A stretch of DNA of 64,000 bases, from assembly GCF_030846195.1 (NCBI RefSeq), contig NZ_JAVCWH010000002.1, forward strand, positions 310,001 through 374,000. The letters are read 5' to 3'. The DNA is from Paracoccus yibinensis (GTDB lineage Bacteria > Pseudomonadota > Alphaproteobacteria > Rhodobacterales > Rhodobacteraceae). Shown piece by piece: positions 7,770 to 17,249 of the stretch. The notes under the pieces are model-generated. The model ran no database searches. It saw nothing but the letters and a program-made list of their open reading frames with translations, and was not told the origin of the DNA. Numbering within the stretch: the first letter of the stretch is position 1; every line of letters begins with the position of its first letter. The position numbers and the translations under genes are program-made.

Positions 7770-9337
7770 AAGCAGTGTCCTTTCAGGGAACGGGCCGCGG
7801 CAAGCGCGTCCCAGGCGGGCGGCAAGGCCCGGCGCGAAGCGGTGAAGGCGTGAAACAGCGCGTCATAGGCCGCAACAAGCGCGGGGTCGGGCAGTTCCGC
7901 CCGGCCCAGCAACGGCGTCACCCATTCGGCGATGCAGGCGTCCATGTCGGGATAGGCGCCGATGGCCACGGCGGCCATCATGGCGGCGCCCGCAGCCCCG
8001 GCCTCGTCGCGGTCCGACACGCGGACGGGGGCGTTCAGGCTGGCCGACAGGATCCCGCGCAAGCCGCGCGACCGGGCGGCGCCGCCGGTCAGGCGCAACT
8101 CGCCAGGCAGCGGCCCCATCGCGGCATAGCAGTCGCGCATGGCCATGCCCAGGCCTTCGGCCACGGCGCGGATCAGGTCGGGGTATCGATGGCCGGCCGA
8201 CAGCCCGACAAAGCCCGCCCGCGCGTCGGCATTGACGAAGGGGCCGCGTTCCCCCGCGTCCGAGATATAGGGGTGATAAACGATCTGGCCGGGGGTGGAT
8301 TGCGCCAGCCAGCCTTCGATCTGGGCGACCAGATCGCGATGGGTCACCGGTTGGCCCATGTCCGACATGATGCCGGCGGCGATCCCCAGCACCCAGTCCA
8401 GGTTCAGCGTCGCCGCCATGTTGGTCTGGACCTGCGTGACGATGCCGGGGACCGGCAGGCAGATGACATAGCCCGTGCCCTCGTCGTTCAGATGCACGTT
8501 CTCGGCACGAACCGCGCGCAAATGCACGCCCGTGGATCCCACCGTCGAGCAGGCCACGTCGCCCGCAGCCCCGCCATAGACGCCCGCGCCAAGCGCGGTC
8601 ATCACCATGTCCACATAGCCCAGGACGACCGGCGTTCCCGCCAGCAGCCCGGTCTGGCGCGCGGCATTGTCCGTCAGCGGATGCGTCACCTGCGTGCCGT
8701 CGATGATGGGTGGCAGCAGGGAACGGCGATGCGTCAGGCCAAGCGCCTCGATCACCGCGTCGTCATAGGCGCGGGTGCGGAAATTGCCGAAGGTGAAGCT
8801 GGCTTCCGAGGGGTCGGTCGCCCGCACGCCGGTCAGGTTCAGGTAAAGCCAGTCCTTGCAATGAAGCGCGACCTCGGCCCCGTCCAGCAGGGCGGGCGCA
8901 TGGGCATCCATATGCGCCATCTGGCTGCCCTGCTGGCAGGTGTTCAACCCGGTGCCCGTCGCCTCGAACCGGACGCGGTTCGCGGGACCGCCCGCAAGAC
9001 GTGCCACCGTGGGCGCGGCGCGGGCGTCCAGCCACAGCCAGGCATCCGCCACCGGCCCGTCGCGGCCCACCAGCCATGTGCCGTCGCCCTGCGCCGTCAC
9101 CGACAGCGCGGCGGTGCGTGCCGCCAGACCGTCCACCTTGGCGCCAAGCCCGCGCAGCGCCGCCGTGCAATCGTCCCAGGTCTGCGCCAGCGATTGCGTG
9201 ACCGCGCCATTCAAGCCCGAATGATAGCGATTGGGCACGGATGCCGCCGCGATCTGCCTTCCCCCCAGGTCGAAGGCCACCGCCTTGATGACCGAGGTTC
9301 CGGCGTCGATGCCGATCAGGATGTCACGGCCCGACAT
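7766..9337 (-). CDS. eryA: EryA, erythritol kinase (FGGY family)
   Basis: 523 residues of the FGGY carbohydrate kinase family. The N-terminal phosphate-binding loop IGIDAGTSVIKAV is at about residues 8-20, and the C-terminal ATPase half carries LRLTGGAARSRGLRGIL and EAGAAGAAMMA. Erythritol kinase phosphorylates erythritol to D-erythritol 1-phosphate, the first committed step. It is the first gene of the coupled eryA-eryB-eryC-dehydrogenase-eryD operon. The region upstream (9338-9546) is shared with the divergent transporter operon and is AT-rich. Confidence 0.93.
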   Translation of the reverse strand: MSGRDILIGIDAGTSVIKAVAFDLGGRQIAAASVPNRYHSGLNGAVTQSLAQTWDDCTAALRGLGAKVDGLAARTAALSVTAQGDGTWLVGRDGPVADAWLWLDARAAPTVARLAGGPANRVRFEATGTGLNTCQQGSQMAHMDAHAPALLDGAEVALHCKDWLYLNLTGVRATDPSEASFTFGNFRTRAYDDAVIEALGLTHRRSLLPPIIDGTQVTHPLTDNAARQTGLLAGTPVVLGYVDMVMTALGAGVYGGAAGDVACSTVGSTGVHLRAVRAENVHLNDEGTGYVICLPVPGIVTQVQTNMAATLNLDWVLGIAAGIMSDMGQPVTHRDLVAQIEGWLAQSTPGQIVYHPYISDAGERGPFVNADARAGFVGLSAGHRYPDLIRAVAEGLGMAMRDCYAAMGPLPGELRLTGGAARSRGLRGILSASLNAPVRVSDRDEAGAAGAAMMAAVAIGAYPDMDACIAEWVTPLLGRAELPDPALVAAYDALFHAFTASRRALPPAWDALAAARSLKGHCL

Positions 9338-9546
9338 GGCCAGAACCCTTGTGCGTCATAGCGATCCCCCTGGCGCGGCATGGCACGCCTTGTGAAAATC
9401 ATACATGACCGACTGGCGGTCGGAAATGCATTTTTTTGCAGACACAGAAATTATTTTCAGTTACGTTGGCCTTCAAGGTGGAGACTGCCGATCCACGCGA
9501 TCCCGGATCGCGGGACCGGACAGGCAAGGACAAGGGGGAACCGCAG
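9338..9546. promoter_or_regulatory. Divergent control region of the eryA and transporter operons
   Basis: This 209-base gap separates eryA from the DUF2291-eryEFG operon and must hold both promoters. It contains the inverted repeat CCGAC-N5-GTCGG (9409-9413/9419-9423), then TGCA-N6-TGCA (9427-9430/9437-9440) around a T7 run, plus a single TTGTGA at 9390-9395 matching the repeats near tkt. These are candidate EryD or DeoR binding sites. No clear sigma70 pair could be assigned. Confidence 0.45.
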
Positions 9547-10224
9547 ATGCCCGTGAAGCAGGCCGTGGATTCGATTCAAGGCGCAAGGGCGCCTCGGGCG
9601 CCCGCCCCGTCGCGGCGCGGGCTGTTGTTCGGCCTTGCCGCCGCCGCGGTGCTGGCCGGGGCGATCGCGTTCGATACCACGGTGGTTTCCATCGGCTCTG
9701 ACGCGGATGTGCGTGCCCAGGCATTCTCGGCCGACGCTTATGGGCAGGAACAGTTCCCGCGCATCCAGGCCTTCGTGAAGGAAAAGGCGGTGGATGCCGC
9801 CACGCTGGCCCCTGCCGTTCTGGCCGACAAGGACGCGGCGGCGGAACAATACGGCGTGGCCTCATCCACCGGGGCGATCATGTTCGTGACGCTGACGGGC
9901 GTTGCCGGAGATGCGCGCTCGGGCGTCTATCCGCTGACCGTCGAGGGCGTGCCCGAGGACATCACCGTCCGCGTCCAGACCGGGCCTGCGATCAACGGCA
10001 CCGATCTGCGCGACGCGCCGGGCGACATCGCATTCGGCGATTTCAAGAACCAGATCGAATACCAGGACGCCGGATCGGGCATCAACCGCGCGATGAAGGC
10101 CGCCGTCCTAGACGGGATCGACACCGCCAGCCTGACCGGAAAGACCGTCACCGTCACCGGTGCCTTCCGCCTGATCAACCCCAAGAACTGGATGATCACC
10201 CCGGTCGAGGTCGCGGTTCAATGA
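9547..10224 (+). CDS. DUF2291-family periplasmic protein, first gene of the erythritol transporter operon
   Basis: 225 residues beginning MPVKQAVDSIQGARA, with one membrane-spanning signal-anchor-like segment (GLLFGLAAAAVLAGAIAF, about residues 27-44) and a soluble domain that should face the periplasm. Length, the single anchor and position match the DUF2291 family, found next to ribose/erythritol-type ABC importers in alphaproteobacteria. Its role is not established; assistance to the importer is inference from linkage. The stop overlaps the ATPase start by four bases (ATGA). An upstream in-frame ATG at 9436 would place 37 poorly conserved residues before the anchor, so the ATG at 9547 is preferred. 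Confidence 0.75.
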   Translation: MPVKQAVDSIQGARAPRAPAPSRRGLLFGLAAAAVLAGAIAFDTTVVSIGSDADVRAQAFSADAYGQEQFPRIQAFVKEKAVDAATLAPAVLADKDAAAEQYGVASSTGAIMFVTLTGVAGDARSGVYPLTVEGVPEDITVRVQTGPAINGTDLRDAPGDIAFGDFKNQIEYQDAGSGINRAMKAAVLDGIDTASLTGKTVTVTGAFRLINPKNWMITPVEVAVQ

Positions 10225-11753
10225 CCCGGCAGACGGAAGGCAATCCCGACGCCCAGGAAGTCGTTCTGGCCGCGCGCAACGTCGCCAAGTCATACGGCAG
10301 CGTCCATGCGCTGAAGGGCGTGAACTTCGACATCCATCGCGGCCAGGTCACGACCCTGTTCGGCGAAAACGGTGCGGGCAAGTCCACGCTGATGAAGATC
10401 CTGTCCGGCGTGATCCAGCCCACCACCGGGCAGATCATCCTGGACGGCCAGCCCGTCCACTTCGCCAACGCGAACGACGCGCGCGACCGCGGCATTTCCA
10501 TCATCCACCAGGAACTGTCGCTGGCCCCGAACCTGTCGGTGCGCGACAACATCTTCATGGGCCGCGAGCTGCGCGGCCCCATGGGCGTCGATTTCGCCGA
10601 GGAGGAACGCCAGGTCCGCCGCCTGATGGAGGAACTGGAGGAGGAGATCGACCCCCTGACCCCGGTCGAGGAACTGCGCCTGGGCCAGCAACAGATCGTG
10701 GAGATCGCCCGCGCCCTGTCGGTGGACAGCCGCATCCTGATCATGGACGAACCCACCAGTGCGCTTTCGGCATCAGAGGTCGAGGTGCTGTTCAAGGTCA
10801 TCCGCGACCTGACCGCGCGGGGCGTCAGCATCGTCTATATCTCTCACCACCTGGAAGAAGCGCTGACGATCACCGATCATGCCGTGGTGCTGCGCGACGG
10901 GACCATGACGGCCTATGCGCCGCGCGCGGATATCGACCTGGAATGGATCGTCCGCAACATGGTGGGCGAGAATTACGACTTGGGCAGCCCGCCCGACAGC
11001 GCCAGGGGGCAGGTCGCCCTGTCGATCCGCAACCTGTCGGTGCCCGACCAGACCGGGCAGGATCTGGTGCGCAACCTGTCGCTGGACGTGAAGGCGGGCG
11101 AGATCGTCTGCATCTATGGCCTCATGGGCGCGGGGCGCACCGAGCTTCTGGAAACCTGCGCGGGACGGCTGCGCGCCAGCGGCGGAGAGATCGTGCTGGA
11201 AGGGCAGGAGATTTCCCACCTGCCCATCGGCGAACGCATCGCCCGCGGCCTGGCCCTGGTCCCCGAGGATCGCCAGCGCGACGGCCTGGTCCAGACCATG
11301 AGCGTGGGCCAGAACCTGTCGCTGGCATCCATCCGCAACTTCACGCGCGGGCTGTTCACCAGCAGCCGCACCGAACGCAGGCTGATCGACGACAGCATCC
11401 GCAGCGTCACGGTCAAGACCTCGGGCGGGGGCGCGCCCATTGGATCGCTGTCGGGGGGCAACCAGCAGAAGGTCGTGATCGGCAAGATGCTGGCCACCAA
11501 CCCCAAGGTCATCATGCTGGACGAACCTTCGCGCGGCATCGACATCGGCGCCAAGGCCGAGGTCTTCCGCCTGCTGGCCGAAGGCGCCCGCCGGGGGCTT
11601 GCCGTCATCTATTCCACATCCGAGGTCAGCGAATGCCTGTCCATCGCGCATCGGATCATCGTCATGCACAAGGGCCGGATCTCGGCCGAATTCGATTCCA
11701 CCGTTTCCAAGGAAAAGATCATGGCCGCCTCGGGCGAGTCCGTGGCTGCCTGA
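10221..11753 (+). CDS. eryE: EryE, sugar ABC transporter ATP-binding protein (two-domain)
   Basis: 510 residues with two tandem ABC ATPase domains, as in RbsA/XylG-type importers. The first has Walker A GENGAGKST (residues 48-56), a GQQQIVEIARAL signature region and Walker B ILIMDEP. The second has the degenerate GLMGAGRTELL loop usual in this family, SGGNQQKVVIGK and VIMLDEPSRGID. It energises carbohydrate uptake through the adjacent EryF. It is coupled to DUF2291 by an ATGA overlap and followed after 24 bases by the permease. Erythritol specificity is inferred from the divergent eryABCD operon. Confidence 0.92.
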   Translation: MTRQTEGNPDAQEVVLAARNVAKSYGSVHALKGVNFDIHRGQVTTLFGENGAGKSTLMKILSGVIQPTTGQIILDGQPVHFANANDARDRGISIIHQELSLAPNLSVRDNIFMGRELRGPMGVDFAEEERQVRRLMEELEEEIDPLTPVEELRLGQQQIVEIARALSVDSRILIMDEPTSALSASEVEVLFKVIRDLTARGVSIVYISHHLEEALTITDHAVVLRDGTMTAYAPRADIDLEWIVRNMVGENYDLGSPPDSARGQVALSIRNLSVPDQTGQDLVRNLSLDVKAGEIVCIYGLMGAGRTELLETCAGRLRASGGEIVLEGQEISHLPIGERIARGLALVPEDRQRDGLVQTMSVGQNLSLASIRNFTRGLFTSSRTERRLIDDSIRSVTVKTSGGGAPIGSLSGGNQQKVVIGKMLATNPKVIMLDEPSRGIDIGAKAEVFRLLAEGARRGLAVIYSTSEVSECLSIAHRIIVMHKGRISAEFDSTVSKEKIMAASGESVAA

Positions 11754-11777
11754 TGGGCCGTTGAGCGAGGAAAACCT

Positions 11778-12809
11778 ATGTCTGCCACCACCACCGCGCC
11801 CAAACAGGACGGCTTCAGCATCGGCCGCCTGCTGCTGGAAGGCCGCGCCTTTTTCGCCCTGATCGCGATCATCGCGGTCTTTTCCTTCCTGTCGCCGAAC
11901 TATTTCACGGTGTCGAACTTCCTGATCATGTCGTCGCAGGTGGCGATCTATGGCATCCTGTCGGTGGGGATGCTGCTGGTGATCCTGAACGGCGGGATCG
12001 ACCTGTCGGTCGGATCCATCCTCGCGCTCTGCGGGGTCTGCGCGGGCGCGATGATGCAGGGCGTCACGCTGGAATGGGCGGGGGTGATCCTTTACCCGCC
12101 GGTCTGGGCGGTGGTCGTGCTGACCATCGCCATCGGCGCGGCCGTGGGGGCGCTGAACGGCGTGCTGGTGGCCTTCTTCAAGGTGCCGCCCTTCGTCGCC
12201 ACCCTGGGCGTGATGTATGTGGCGCGCGGGGTCGCGCTTCTGATGACGAACGGGCTGACCTACAACAACCTGCGCGGCCAGGAGGCCCTGGGCAATACCG
12301 GTTTCAACTGGCTGGGCTTCAACCGGCTGTGGGGGATCCCCATCAGCGTGATCGTGCTGGCCGTGGTGGCGGTGCTGGCGGGGCTGATGCTGTCGCGGTC
12401 GGCCTTTGGGCGCTGGCTTTATGCCTCGGGCGGGAACGAACGCGCGGCGGAACTGTCGGGCGTGCCGGTGCGGCTGGTCAAGATCACGGTCTATACCATC
12501 TCGGGGGCGCTGTCGGCGGTGGCGGGGCTGGTGCTGGCCTCGCAGCTGACATCGGCGGGGCCTACGGCGGGGACCACCTATGAACTGACGGCCATCGCGG
12601 CGGTGGTGATCGGGGGCGCGGCGCTGACCGGCGGGCGCGGCGGCGTGCGCGGCACGATGCTGGGCGCCTTCGTGATCGGCTTCCTGTCGGCGGGCCTCGT
12701 GATCATCGGCGTCAGTTCATACTGGCAGACGGTCTTCACCGGCGCGGTGATCGTGCTGGCCGTGCTGATGAACTCGATCCAATACGGGCGCGGCGGACGC
12801 AAGTCCTGA
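11778..12809 (+). CDS. eryF: EryF, sugar ABC transporter permease
   Basis: 343 residues, strongly hydrophobic, of the RbsC/XylH branched permease family. Visible landmarks are the ILNGGIDLSVGSILAL motif in the second membrane region, FFKVPPFVATLGVMYVARG, and the EAA-like loop ASGGNERAAELSGVPVRLVK before the last membrane block (ALTGGRGGVRGTMLGAFVIG). About 8-10 transmembrane helices are expected, and it should work as a homodimer with EryE. The ATG is preceded by GAGGAAAACCT. Confidence 0.92.
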   Translation: MSATTTAPKQDGFSIGRLLLEGRAFFALIAIIAVFSFLSPNYFTVSNFLIMSSQVAIYGILSVGMLLVILNGGIDLSVGSILALCGVCAGAMMQGVTLEWAGVILYPPVWAVVVLTIAIGAAVGALNGVLVAFFKVPPFVATLGVMYVARGVALLMTNGLTYNNLRGQEALGNTGFNWLGFNRLWGIPISVIVLAVVAVLAGLMLSRSAFGRWLYASGGNERAAELSGVPVRLVKITVYTISGALSAVAGLVLASQLTSAGPTAGTTYELTAIAAVVIGGAALTGGRGGVRGTMLGAFVIGFLSAGLVIIGVSSYWQTVFTGAVIVLAVLMNSIQYGRGGRKS

Positions 12810-12897
12810 CGGCCCACGACCTTCCCCGTCCGGCGCGGGACGCCGGGCGGAAAGCCTGCCTTCCGGCAGTGTAACAACCCAAAGGGGAGAGAGAGTA

Positions 12898-13845
12898 ATG
12901 TTCACCATGACCCGCCGCGCGCTGCTTGCCGCCGCTGCCTCGCTGCCGCTGATGGCGGCCGCGGCCCAGGCCGAAGGGCTGATCACCATCATCGTCAACG
13001 ACCCCGCGAACCCCTATTGGTTCACGGAAGGCGAGGTCGCCAAGAAGACGGCCGAGGAATTGGGCTATACCGCCAACGTGGCCGCGCACCGGGGCGACAC
13101 CAACACCGAAAGCACCCTGGTCGATACCGCGATCACCAACAAGTCGGTCGCGCTGATCCTGGACCCGGCCAATGCCGACGGTTCCGTGGGCGCGGTGCAG
13201 AAGGCGGTGGACGCGGGTATCCCGGTCATCCTGATCAATGCCGAGATCAACCAGGAAGGCCTGGCCAAGGCGCAGCTTGTGTCGAACAACGCGCAGGGCG
13301 CGGCCCTTGGCGCACAGGCCTGGGTCGAGGCCGTGGGCGATGCCGGCAACTATGTCGAACTGTTCGGCGCGCCGTCCGACAACAACGCCCAGACCCGGTC
13401 GAACGGCTTCGAGACCGTGCTGACCCAGTACCCGGATCTGGTGAAGGTCGGCCAGGAAGTCGCCAACTGGGACCGCACCCAAGGCTATCAGAAGATGCAG
13501 TCGCTGCTGCAGGCCAACCCCGACATCATCGGCGTGATTTCGGGCAATGACGAAATGGCCCTGGGCGCCATCGCGGCGCTGAAGGAAGCCGGCAAGCTGG
13601 ATCAGGTGAAGGTCGGCGGCTTCGACGGATCCCCCGACGCGGTCGCGGCGGTCAAGGCGGGGGAGATGCAGTACACCGTCCTGCAGCCCGTCGCCGTCTT
13701 CGCCGAGGAAGCCGTGCGCCAGGCCGACAACTTCATCAAGAACGGCACGACCGGCGCGGACACGGAAAAGCAGTTGTTCGATTGCATCCTGATCAACGCC
13801 GACAACGTGGACCAGATGACCGAGCCGTTCACCCTGTCGCAGTAA
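12898..13845 (+). CDS. eryG: EryG, periplasmic sugar-binding protein
   Basis: 315 residues of the ribose-type periplasmic binding protein family (Peripla_BP_4). A signal peptide MFTMTRRALLAAAASLPLMA..AQA precedes the mature GLITIIVNDPANPYW. Typical elements are GDTNTESTLVDTAITNKSVALIL, the hinge IPVILIN and the lobe-II stretch GVISGNDEMALGAIAALKEAG. It delivers the substrate, most likely erythritol, to EryEF. It is preceded by AAAGGGGAGAGAG and closed by a strong terminator. Confidence 0.93.
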   Translation: MFTMTRRALLAAAASLPLMAAAAQAEGLITIIVNDPANPYWFTEGEVAKKTAEELGYTANVAAHRGDTNTESTLVDTAITNKSVALILDPANADGSVGAVQKAVDAGIPVILINAEINQEGLAKAQLVSNNAQGAALGAQAWVEAVGDAGNYVELFGAPSDNNAQTRSNGFETVLTQYPDLVKVGQEVANWDRTQGYQKMQSLLQANPDIIGVISGNDEMALGAIAALKEAGKLDQVKVGGFDGSPDAVAAVKAGEMQYTVLQPVAVFAEEAVRQADNFIKNGTTGADTEKQLFDCILINADNVDQMTEPFTLSQ

Positions 13846-13864
13846 GACAGGACTTCAAGACGAA

Positions 13865-13890
13865 GGGGCGCGGATCACCGCGCCCCTTTT
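13865..13890 (+). terminator. Rho-independent terminator after eryG
   Basis: A perfect 9-bp stem GGGGCGCGG (13865-13873) with CCGCGCCCC (13878-13886), loop ATCA, then TTTT. It ends the transporter operon and lies just before the convergent trxB stop. Confidence 0.88.
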
Positions 13891-13894
13891 CCGT

Positions 13895-14890
13895 TCATCC
13901 GGCCATCTCGTCTTCGCGCCAGGCGTGGTCGGGGTCGGGCTGGCCCGCGTCATCATGTTCGGCCAGCCAGTTTTCCGCATCCAGCGCCGCCATGCAGCCC
14001 ATGCCGGCGCTTGTGACCGCCTGGCGATAGACGTGGTCGGTCAGGTCGCCCGCCGCGAAGACGCCGGGGATCGAGGTGCGGGTGCTTCCCGGTTCGACCT
14101 TCACATAGCCGCCGTTGTGCAGTTCAAGCTGGTCCTTGACCAGTTCGCTGGCGGGCGCATGGCCGATGGCCACGAAAACGCCGTCCGCCGGAACCATGCG
14201 CGTGCTGCCGTCCACCGTCGACGTCAGGACCGCGCCCGTCACGCCCAGGGGCGTATCGGTGCCCTGCACTTCGGTCAGGGCGTGGTTCCAGATCACCTCG
14301 ATCTTGGGGTGGTTGAACAGGCGCTGCTGCAGGATCTTCTCGGCGCGCAGGCTGTCGCGGCGGTGGACCAGCGTCACCTTGCTGGCGAACTTGGTCAGGA
14401 ACAGCGCCTCCTCGACGGCAGTGTTGCCGCCGCCGATCACCACCACCTCTCGGTTGCGATAGAAGAAGCCGTCGCAGGTGGCGCAGGCGGAAACACCGAA
14501 GCCCTTGAACTTCTCCTCGGACGGCAGGCCCAGCCAGCGGGCCTGCGCGCCAGTGGCCAGGATCACCGCGTCGGCCGTGACGACGCGGCCGCTGTCGCAG
14601 GTGGCCGTGAAGGGGCGTTTCTGCAGGTCCAGCGAGGTCACCATGTCCACGACGATGTCGGCGCCCATGGCGCGGGCGTGTTCTTCCATCTTGACCATCA
14701 GCTCGGGGCCCTGGATCTCGGTCTCGCCCGGCCAGTTTTCCACTTCGGTGGTGATGGTCAGCTGCCCGCCGGGCTGCATCCCCTGGATCAGCATCGGATT
14801 GAGCATCGCGCGCGCGGCATAGACCGCGGCGGTATAGCCCGCCGGGCCAGAGCCAATGATCAGAAGTTTGACATGCGTGCTATCGGTCAT
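13895..14890 (-). CDS. trxB: Thioredoxin-disulfide reductase
   Basis: 331 residues. FAD-binding [21 protein letters not shown] is at the N-terminus, redox-active CATC in [13 protein letters not shown] mid-protein, NADP-binding [16 protein letters not shown], and the C-terminal FAD motif [31 protein letters not shown]. It reduces thioredoxin with NADPH in the cytoplasm. The ATG at 14890 is chosen because the conserved strand begins seven residues later; in-frame ATGs a few codons upstream (MHKHRMGRK) are possible. It is divergent from an Lrp-type regulator, a pairing common in related genomes. Confidence 0.95.
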   Translation of the reverse strand: MTDSTHVKLLIIGSGPAGYTAAVYAARAMLNPMLIQGMQPGGQLTITTEVENWPGETEIQGPELMVKMEEHARAMGADIVVDMVTSLDLQKRPFTATCDSGRVVTADAVILATGAQARWLGLPSEEKFKGFGVSACATCDGFFYRNREVVVIGGGNTAVEEALFLTKFASKVTLVHRRDSLRAEKILQQRLFNHPKIEVIWNHALTEVQGTDTPLGVTGAVLTSTVDGSTRMVPADGVFVAIGHAPASELVKDQLELHNGGYVKVEPGSTRTSIPGVFAAGDLTDHVYRQAVTSAGMGCMAALDAENWLAEHDDAGQPDPDHAWREDEMAG

Positions 14891-15035
14891 CTTGCGCCCC
14901 ATCCGGTGTTTGTGCATGAGGTAGTCCTTCCCACCGGAATTCGCAACGCGGGACGCGCCCAGAAAGAATGTTGCGCGCGTCATGCCTGCATTGTAGTTTC
15001 CGGCAACCTGCAAGACCCGATCGAGAAAGAGCAGC

Positions 15036-15536
15036 ATGGCCGGCGCGAAACTGGACGACATCGACCGCAAGATTCTGGCCGAACTGCAGGCCGACGGCCG
15101 GATGACGAATGTCGAGCTGGCCCGCCGCGTGGGCATATCCGCGCCGCCCTGCCTGCGCCGCGTCCGCGCGCTTGAGGAAACCGGCTTCATTCGCGGATAT
15201 CACGCCGACATCGACGCCCGTGAACTGGGGTTCGAAGTGCAGGTCTTTGCCATGGTGCGACTGGCCCAGCAGTCCGAACGCGACCTGTCGGCCTTCGAGA
15301 CGCTGGTGCAGGGCTGGCCCCTGGTCCGCGAATGCCACATGCTAAACGGCGAGATCGACTTCATCCTGAAATGCGTTTCGCCGGATCTTTCGACCTTCCA
15401 GCGGTTCCTGACGCAGTCGCTGACGGCGGCGCCGAACGTCGCCAGCGTCAAGACCTCGCTGGTGATCCGGGCCGCCAAGGACCAGCCGGGGGTGCCCTTC
15501 GAGATCGTCGAGGAACGGGTGCGCGAGGCGGGGTGA
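15036..15536 (+). CDS. Lrp/AsnC-family transcriptional regulator
   Basis: 166 residues, standard for the family. An N-terminal helix-turn-helix begins [30 protein letters not shown] (residues 6-35), followed by [19 protein letters not shown]. The RAM/AsnC ligand-binding domain includes [18 protein letters not shown]. It is divergent from trxB, so it probably regulates itself and possibly trxB; the ligand is likely an amino acid. It ends at the first copy of the dispersed terminator element. Confidence 0.93.
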   Translation: MAGAKLDDIDRKILAELQADGRMTNVELARRVGISAPPCLRRVRALEETGFIRGYHADIDARELGFEVQVFAMVRLAQQSERDLSAFETLVQGWPLVRECHMLNGEIDFILKCVSPDLSTFQRFLTQSLTAAPNVASVKTSLVIRAAKDQPGVPFEIVEERVREAG

Positions 15537-15539
15537 AGG

Positions 15540-15590
15540 GCGGGGGCCAGCCCCCGCACCCCCGGGATATTTCAGCCAGAATGAAGATCA
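15540..15590 (+). repeat. Dispersed terminator element, copy A
   Basis: GC-rich hairpin GCGGGGG (15540-15546)/CCCCCGC (15551-15557), then a C-run and the tail GGGATATTTCAGCCAGAATGAAGA. The same layout (GC hairpin, CCCC run, GGATATTT, A-rich tail) recurs at 19288, 26867 and, inverted, near 46053. Each copy lies immediately 3' of a gene and in the same orientation as that gene. Here it follows the Lrp-type regulator. Confidence 0.7.
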
Positions 15591-16535
15591 GCGCGCGGCG
15601 AGCCGCCGTTCGATCGCCTGCCAGATCGCCTCGGCCGCGTTGACGCCGTCGAAGCGTTCCAGTTCCTGGATGCCGGTGGGCGAGGTCACGTTGATTTCCG
15701 TCAGCCAGCCGTCAATCACGTCGATGCCGGTGAAGATCAGGCCCTTTTCGCGCAGGGTGGGACCGATCCGTTTGCAGATTTCGTATTCGCGATCAGTCAG
15801 GCCGATCTTTTCCGCGCGGCCGCCCACATGCATGTTCGACCGCGCCTCGCCCGTTTGCGGCACGCGGTTGATGGCGCCGACCGGCTCTCCATCCACCAAG
15901 ATGATGCGCTTGTCGCCCTTGCTCACGGCATGGATGTATTTCTGCGCGATCATCGGTTCGCGGTTGATGCCGGCGAACAGTTCCAGCAGCGCCGACAGGT
16001 TGCGGTCGTCGGGGTCCAGGTGGAACACCCCTGCCCCGCCATTGCCGTAAAGCGGCTTGACGATGATGTCGCCGTGCCGGTCGCGGAAGGCCCGGATCGC
16101 CGAAGGGTCGCGGGCGATCATGGTGGGCGGCGTCAGGTCGGGGAAATCCAGCACCATCAGCTTTTCCGGGCAGTTCCTGACCCAGAAGGGATCGTTCACC
16201 ACAAGTGTCTTCGGATGCACGCGGTCCAGAAGGTGCGTCGAGGTGACATAGGCCATGTCGAAGGGCGGATCCTGGCGCAGCCAGACGACGTCGAAGTCCG
16301 ACAGGTCCACCTCGGCCCAGTCGCCGAAGGTGACGTGGTTGCCCTGTTCACGGCGCAGCGTCACAGGCCGGCCGCGCGCGATCACCCGGCCTTCGTCATA
16401 GCGCAGCTGATCGACGGTGTACTGGAACAGCCGGTGGCCGCGGACCTGGGCCTCCAGCCCGATGCGGAAGGTGCTGTCCCCGGTGATCGAGACGTGCTCG
16501 ACCGGGTCCATCTGCAGGGCGACATACAGGCTCAT
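15588..16535 (-). CDS. gshB: Glutathione synthetase
   Basis: 315 residues (E. coli GshB 316). It ligates gamma-glutamylcysteine and glycine with ATP. Visible are N-terminal [55 protein letters not shown]-grasp region [14 protein letters not shown] and the C-terminal [27 protein letters not shown] with metal ligands. The start at 16535 has AGGAG upstream; the long in-frame upstream extension is not conserved. It is divergent from the fabA-fabB-fabI operon. Confidence 0.96.
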   Translation of the reverse strand: MSLYVALQMDPVEHVSITGDSTFRIGLEAQVRGHRLFQYTVDQLRYDEGRVIARGRPVTLRREQGNHVTFGDWAEVDLSDFDVVWLRQDPPFDMAYVTSTHLLDRVHPKTLVVNDPFWVRNCPEKLMVLDFPDLTPPTMIARDPSAIRAFRDRHGDIIVKPLYGNGGAGVFHLDPDDRNLSALLELFAGINREPMIAQKYIHAVSKGDKRIILVDGEPVGAINRVPQTGEARSNMHVGGRAEKIGLTDREYEICKRIGPTLREKGLIFTGIDVIDGWLTEINVTSPTGIQELERFDGVNAAEAIWQAIERRLAAR

Positions 16536-16704
16536 GCGGTTCTCCTTGCGCGGGCTGGCAACGGTTGTCGCGCGCCGTCTTGCCGGATGCAAGCCGCCGT
16601 CGCCCCATCGCCCGCATTGACTTGCACCCGCGTTACCCCAAGTGATAGACAGCGCGTCAACTTGGACAGGGCGGGCGCGATCCCGCAGGAAAGGCACGAA
16701 CCGC

Positions 16705-17214
16705 ATGGCGATGGAGAAAACCAGCTTCGACCGCGACGACCTTCTGGCCTGCGCGCGGGGCGAGCTGTTCGGCCCCGGCAATGCGCAACTGCCCGAACCG
16801 CCGATGCTGATGATGGACCGCATCACGGACATCTCCGAGGACGGCGGCGCCCATGGCAAGGGCCATGTCGTGGCCGAGTTCGACATCACCCCCGACCTGT
16901 GGTTCTTCGCCTGCCATTTCCCCGGCAACCCGATCATGCCCGGCTGCCTGGGCCTGGACGGGCTGTGGCAGCTGACCGGCTTCAACCTGGGCTGGCGCGG
17001 CTGGCAGGGGCGCGGCTATGCCCTGGGCGTGGGCGAGGTCAAGCTGACCGGCATGGTCCGCCCGGACCGCAAGCTGCTGCGTTACCATGTGGATTTCACC
17101 AAGGCCGTGCAGACGCGGCGCCTGACCATGGGCGTGGCCGATGGCCGGGTCGAGGCGGATGGCGAAACCATCTACCAGGTCAAGGACATGAAGGTCGCGC
17201 TGTCGTCCAGCTGA
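16705..17214 (+). CDS. fabA: 3-hydroxydecanoyl-ACP dehydratase/isomerase
   Basis: 169 residues (E. coli 172). FabA dehydrates 3-hydroxydecanoyl-ACP and isomerises the product to cis-3-decenoyl-ACP, the entry to unsaturated fatty acids. The hot-dog fold signature with catalytic His and Asp is visible as [24 protein letters not shown] (near residues 70-93). The ATG at 16705 has AGGAAAGG upstream; a second ATG two codons later is possible. It leads the fabA-fabB-fabI operon. A TTGACT at 16617-16622 could be its -35, but the matching -10 is weak. Confidence 0.96.
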   Translation: MAMEKTSFDRDDLLACARGELFGPGNAQLPEPPMLMMDRITDISEDGGAHGKGHVVAEFDITPDLWFFACHFPGNPIMPGCLGLDGLWQLTGFNLGWRGWQGRGYALGVGEVKLTGMVRPDRKLLRYHVDFTKAVQTRRLTMGVADGRVEADGETIYQVKDMKVALSSS

Positions 17215-17249
17215 CGGCGGCCCACTGAACACATCAAGGAGGAAGGCCC

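Noticed and set aside
9436..9546. Upstream start for the DUF2291 gene at 9436
   Set aside because: It would add 37 residues translated from the AT-rich control region and bury the signal anchor; the ATG at 9547 fits the family.
16617..16647. TTGACT with GTGATA as a fabA promoter
   Set aside because: The spacing of about 19 and the weak -10 do not support a confident call; kept only as a remark in the fabA entry.
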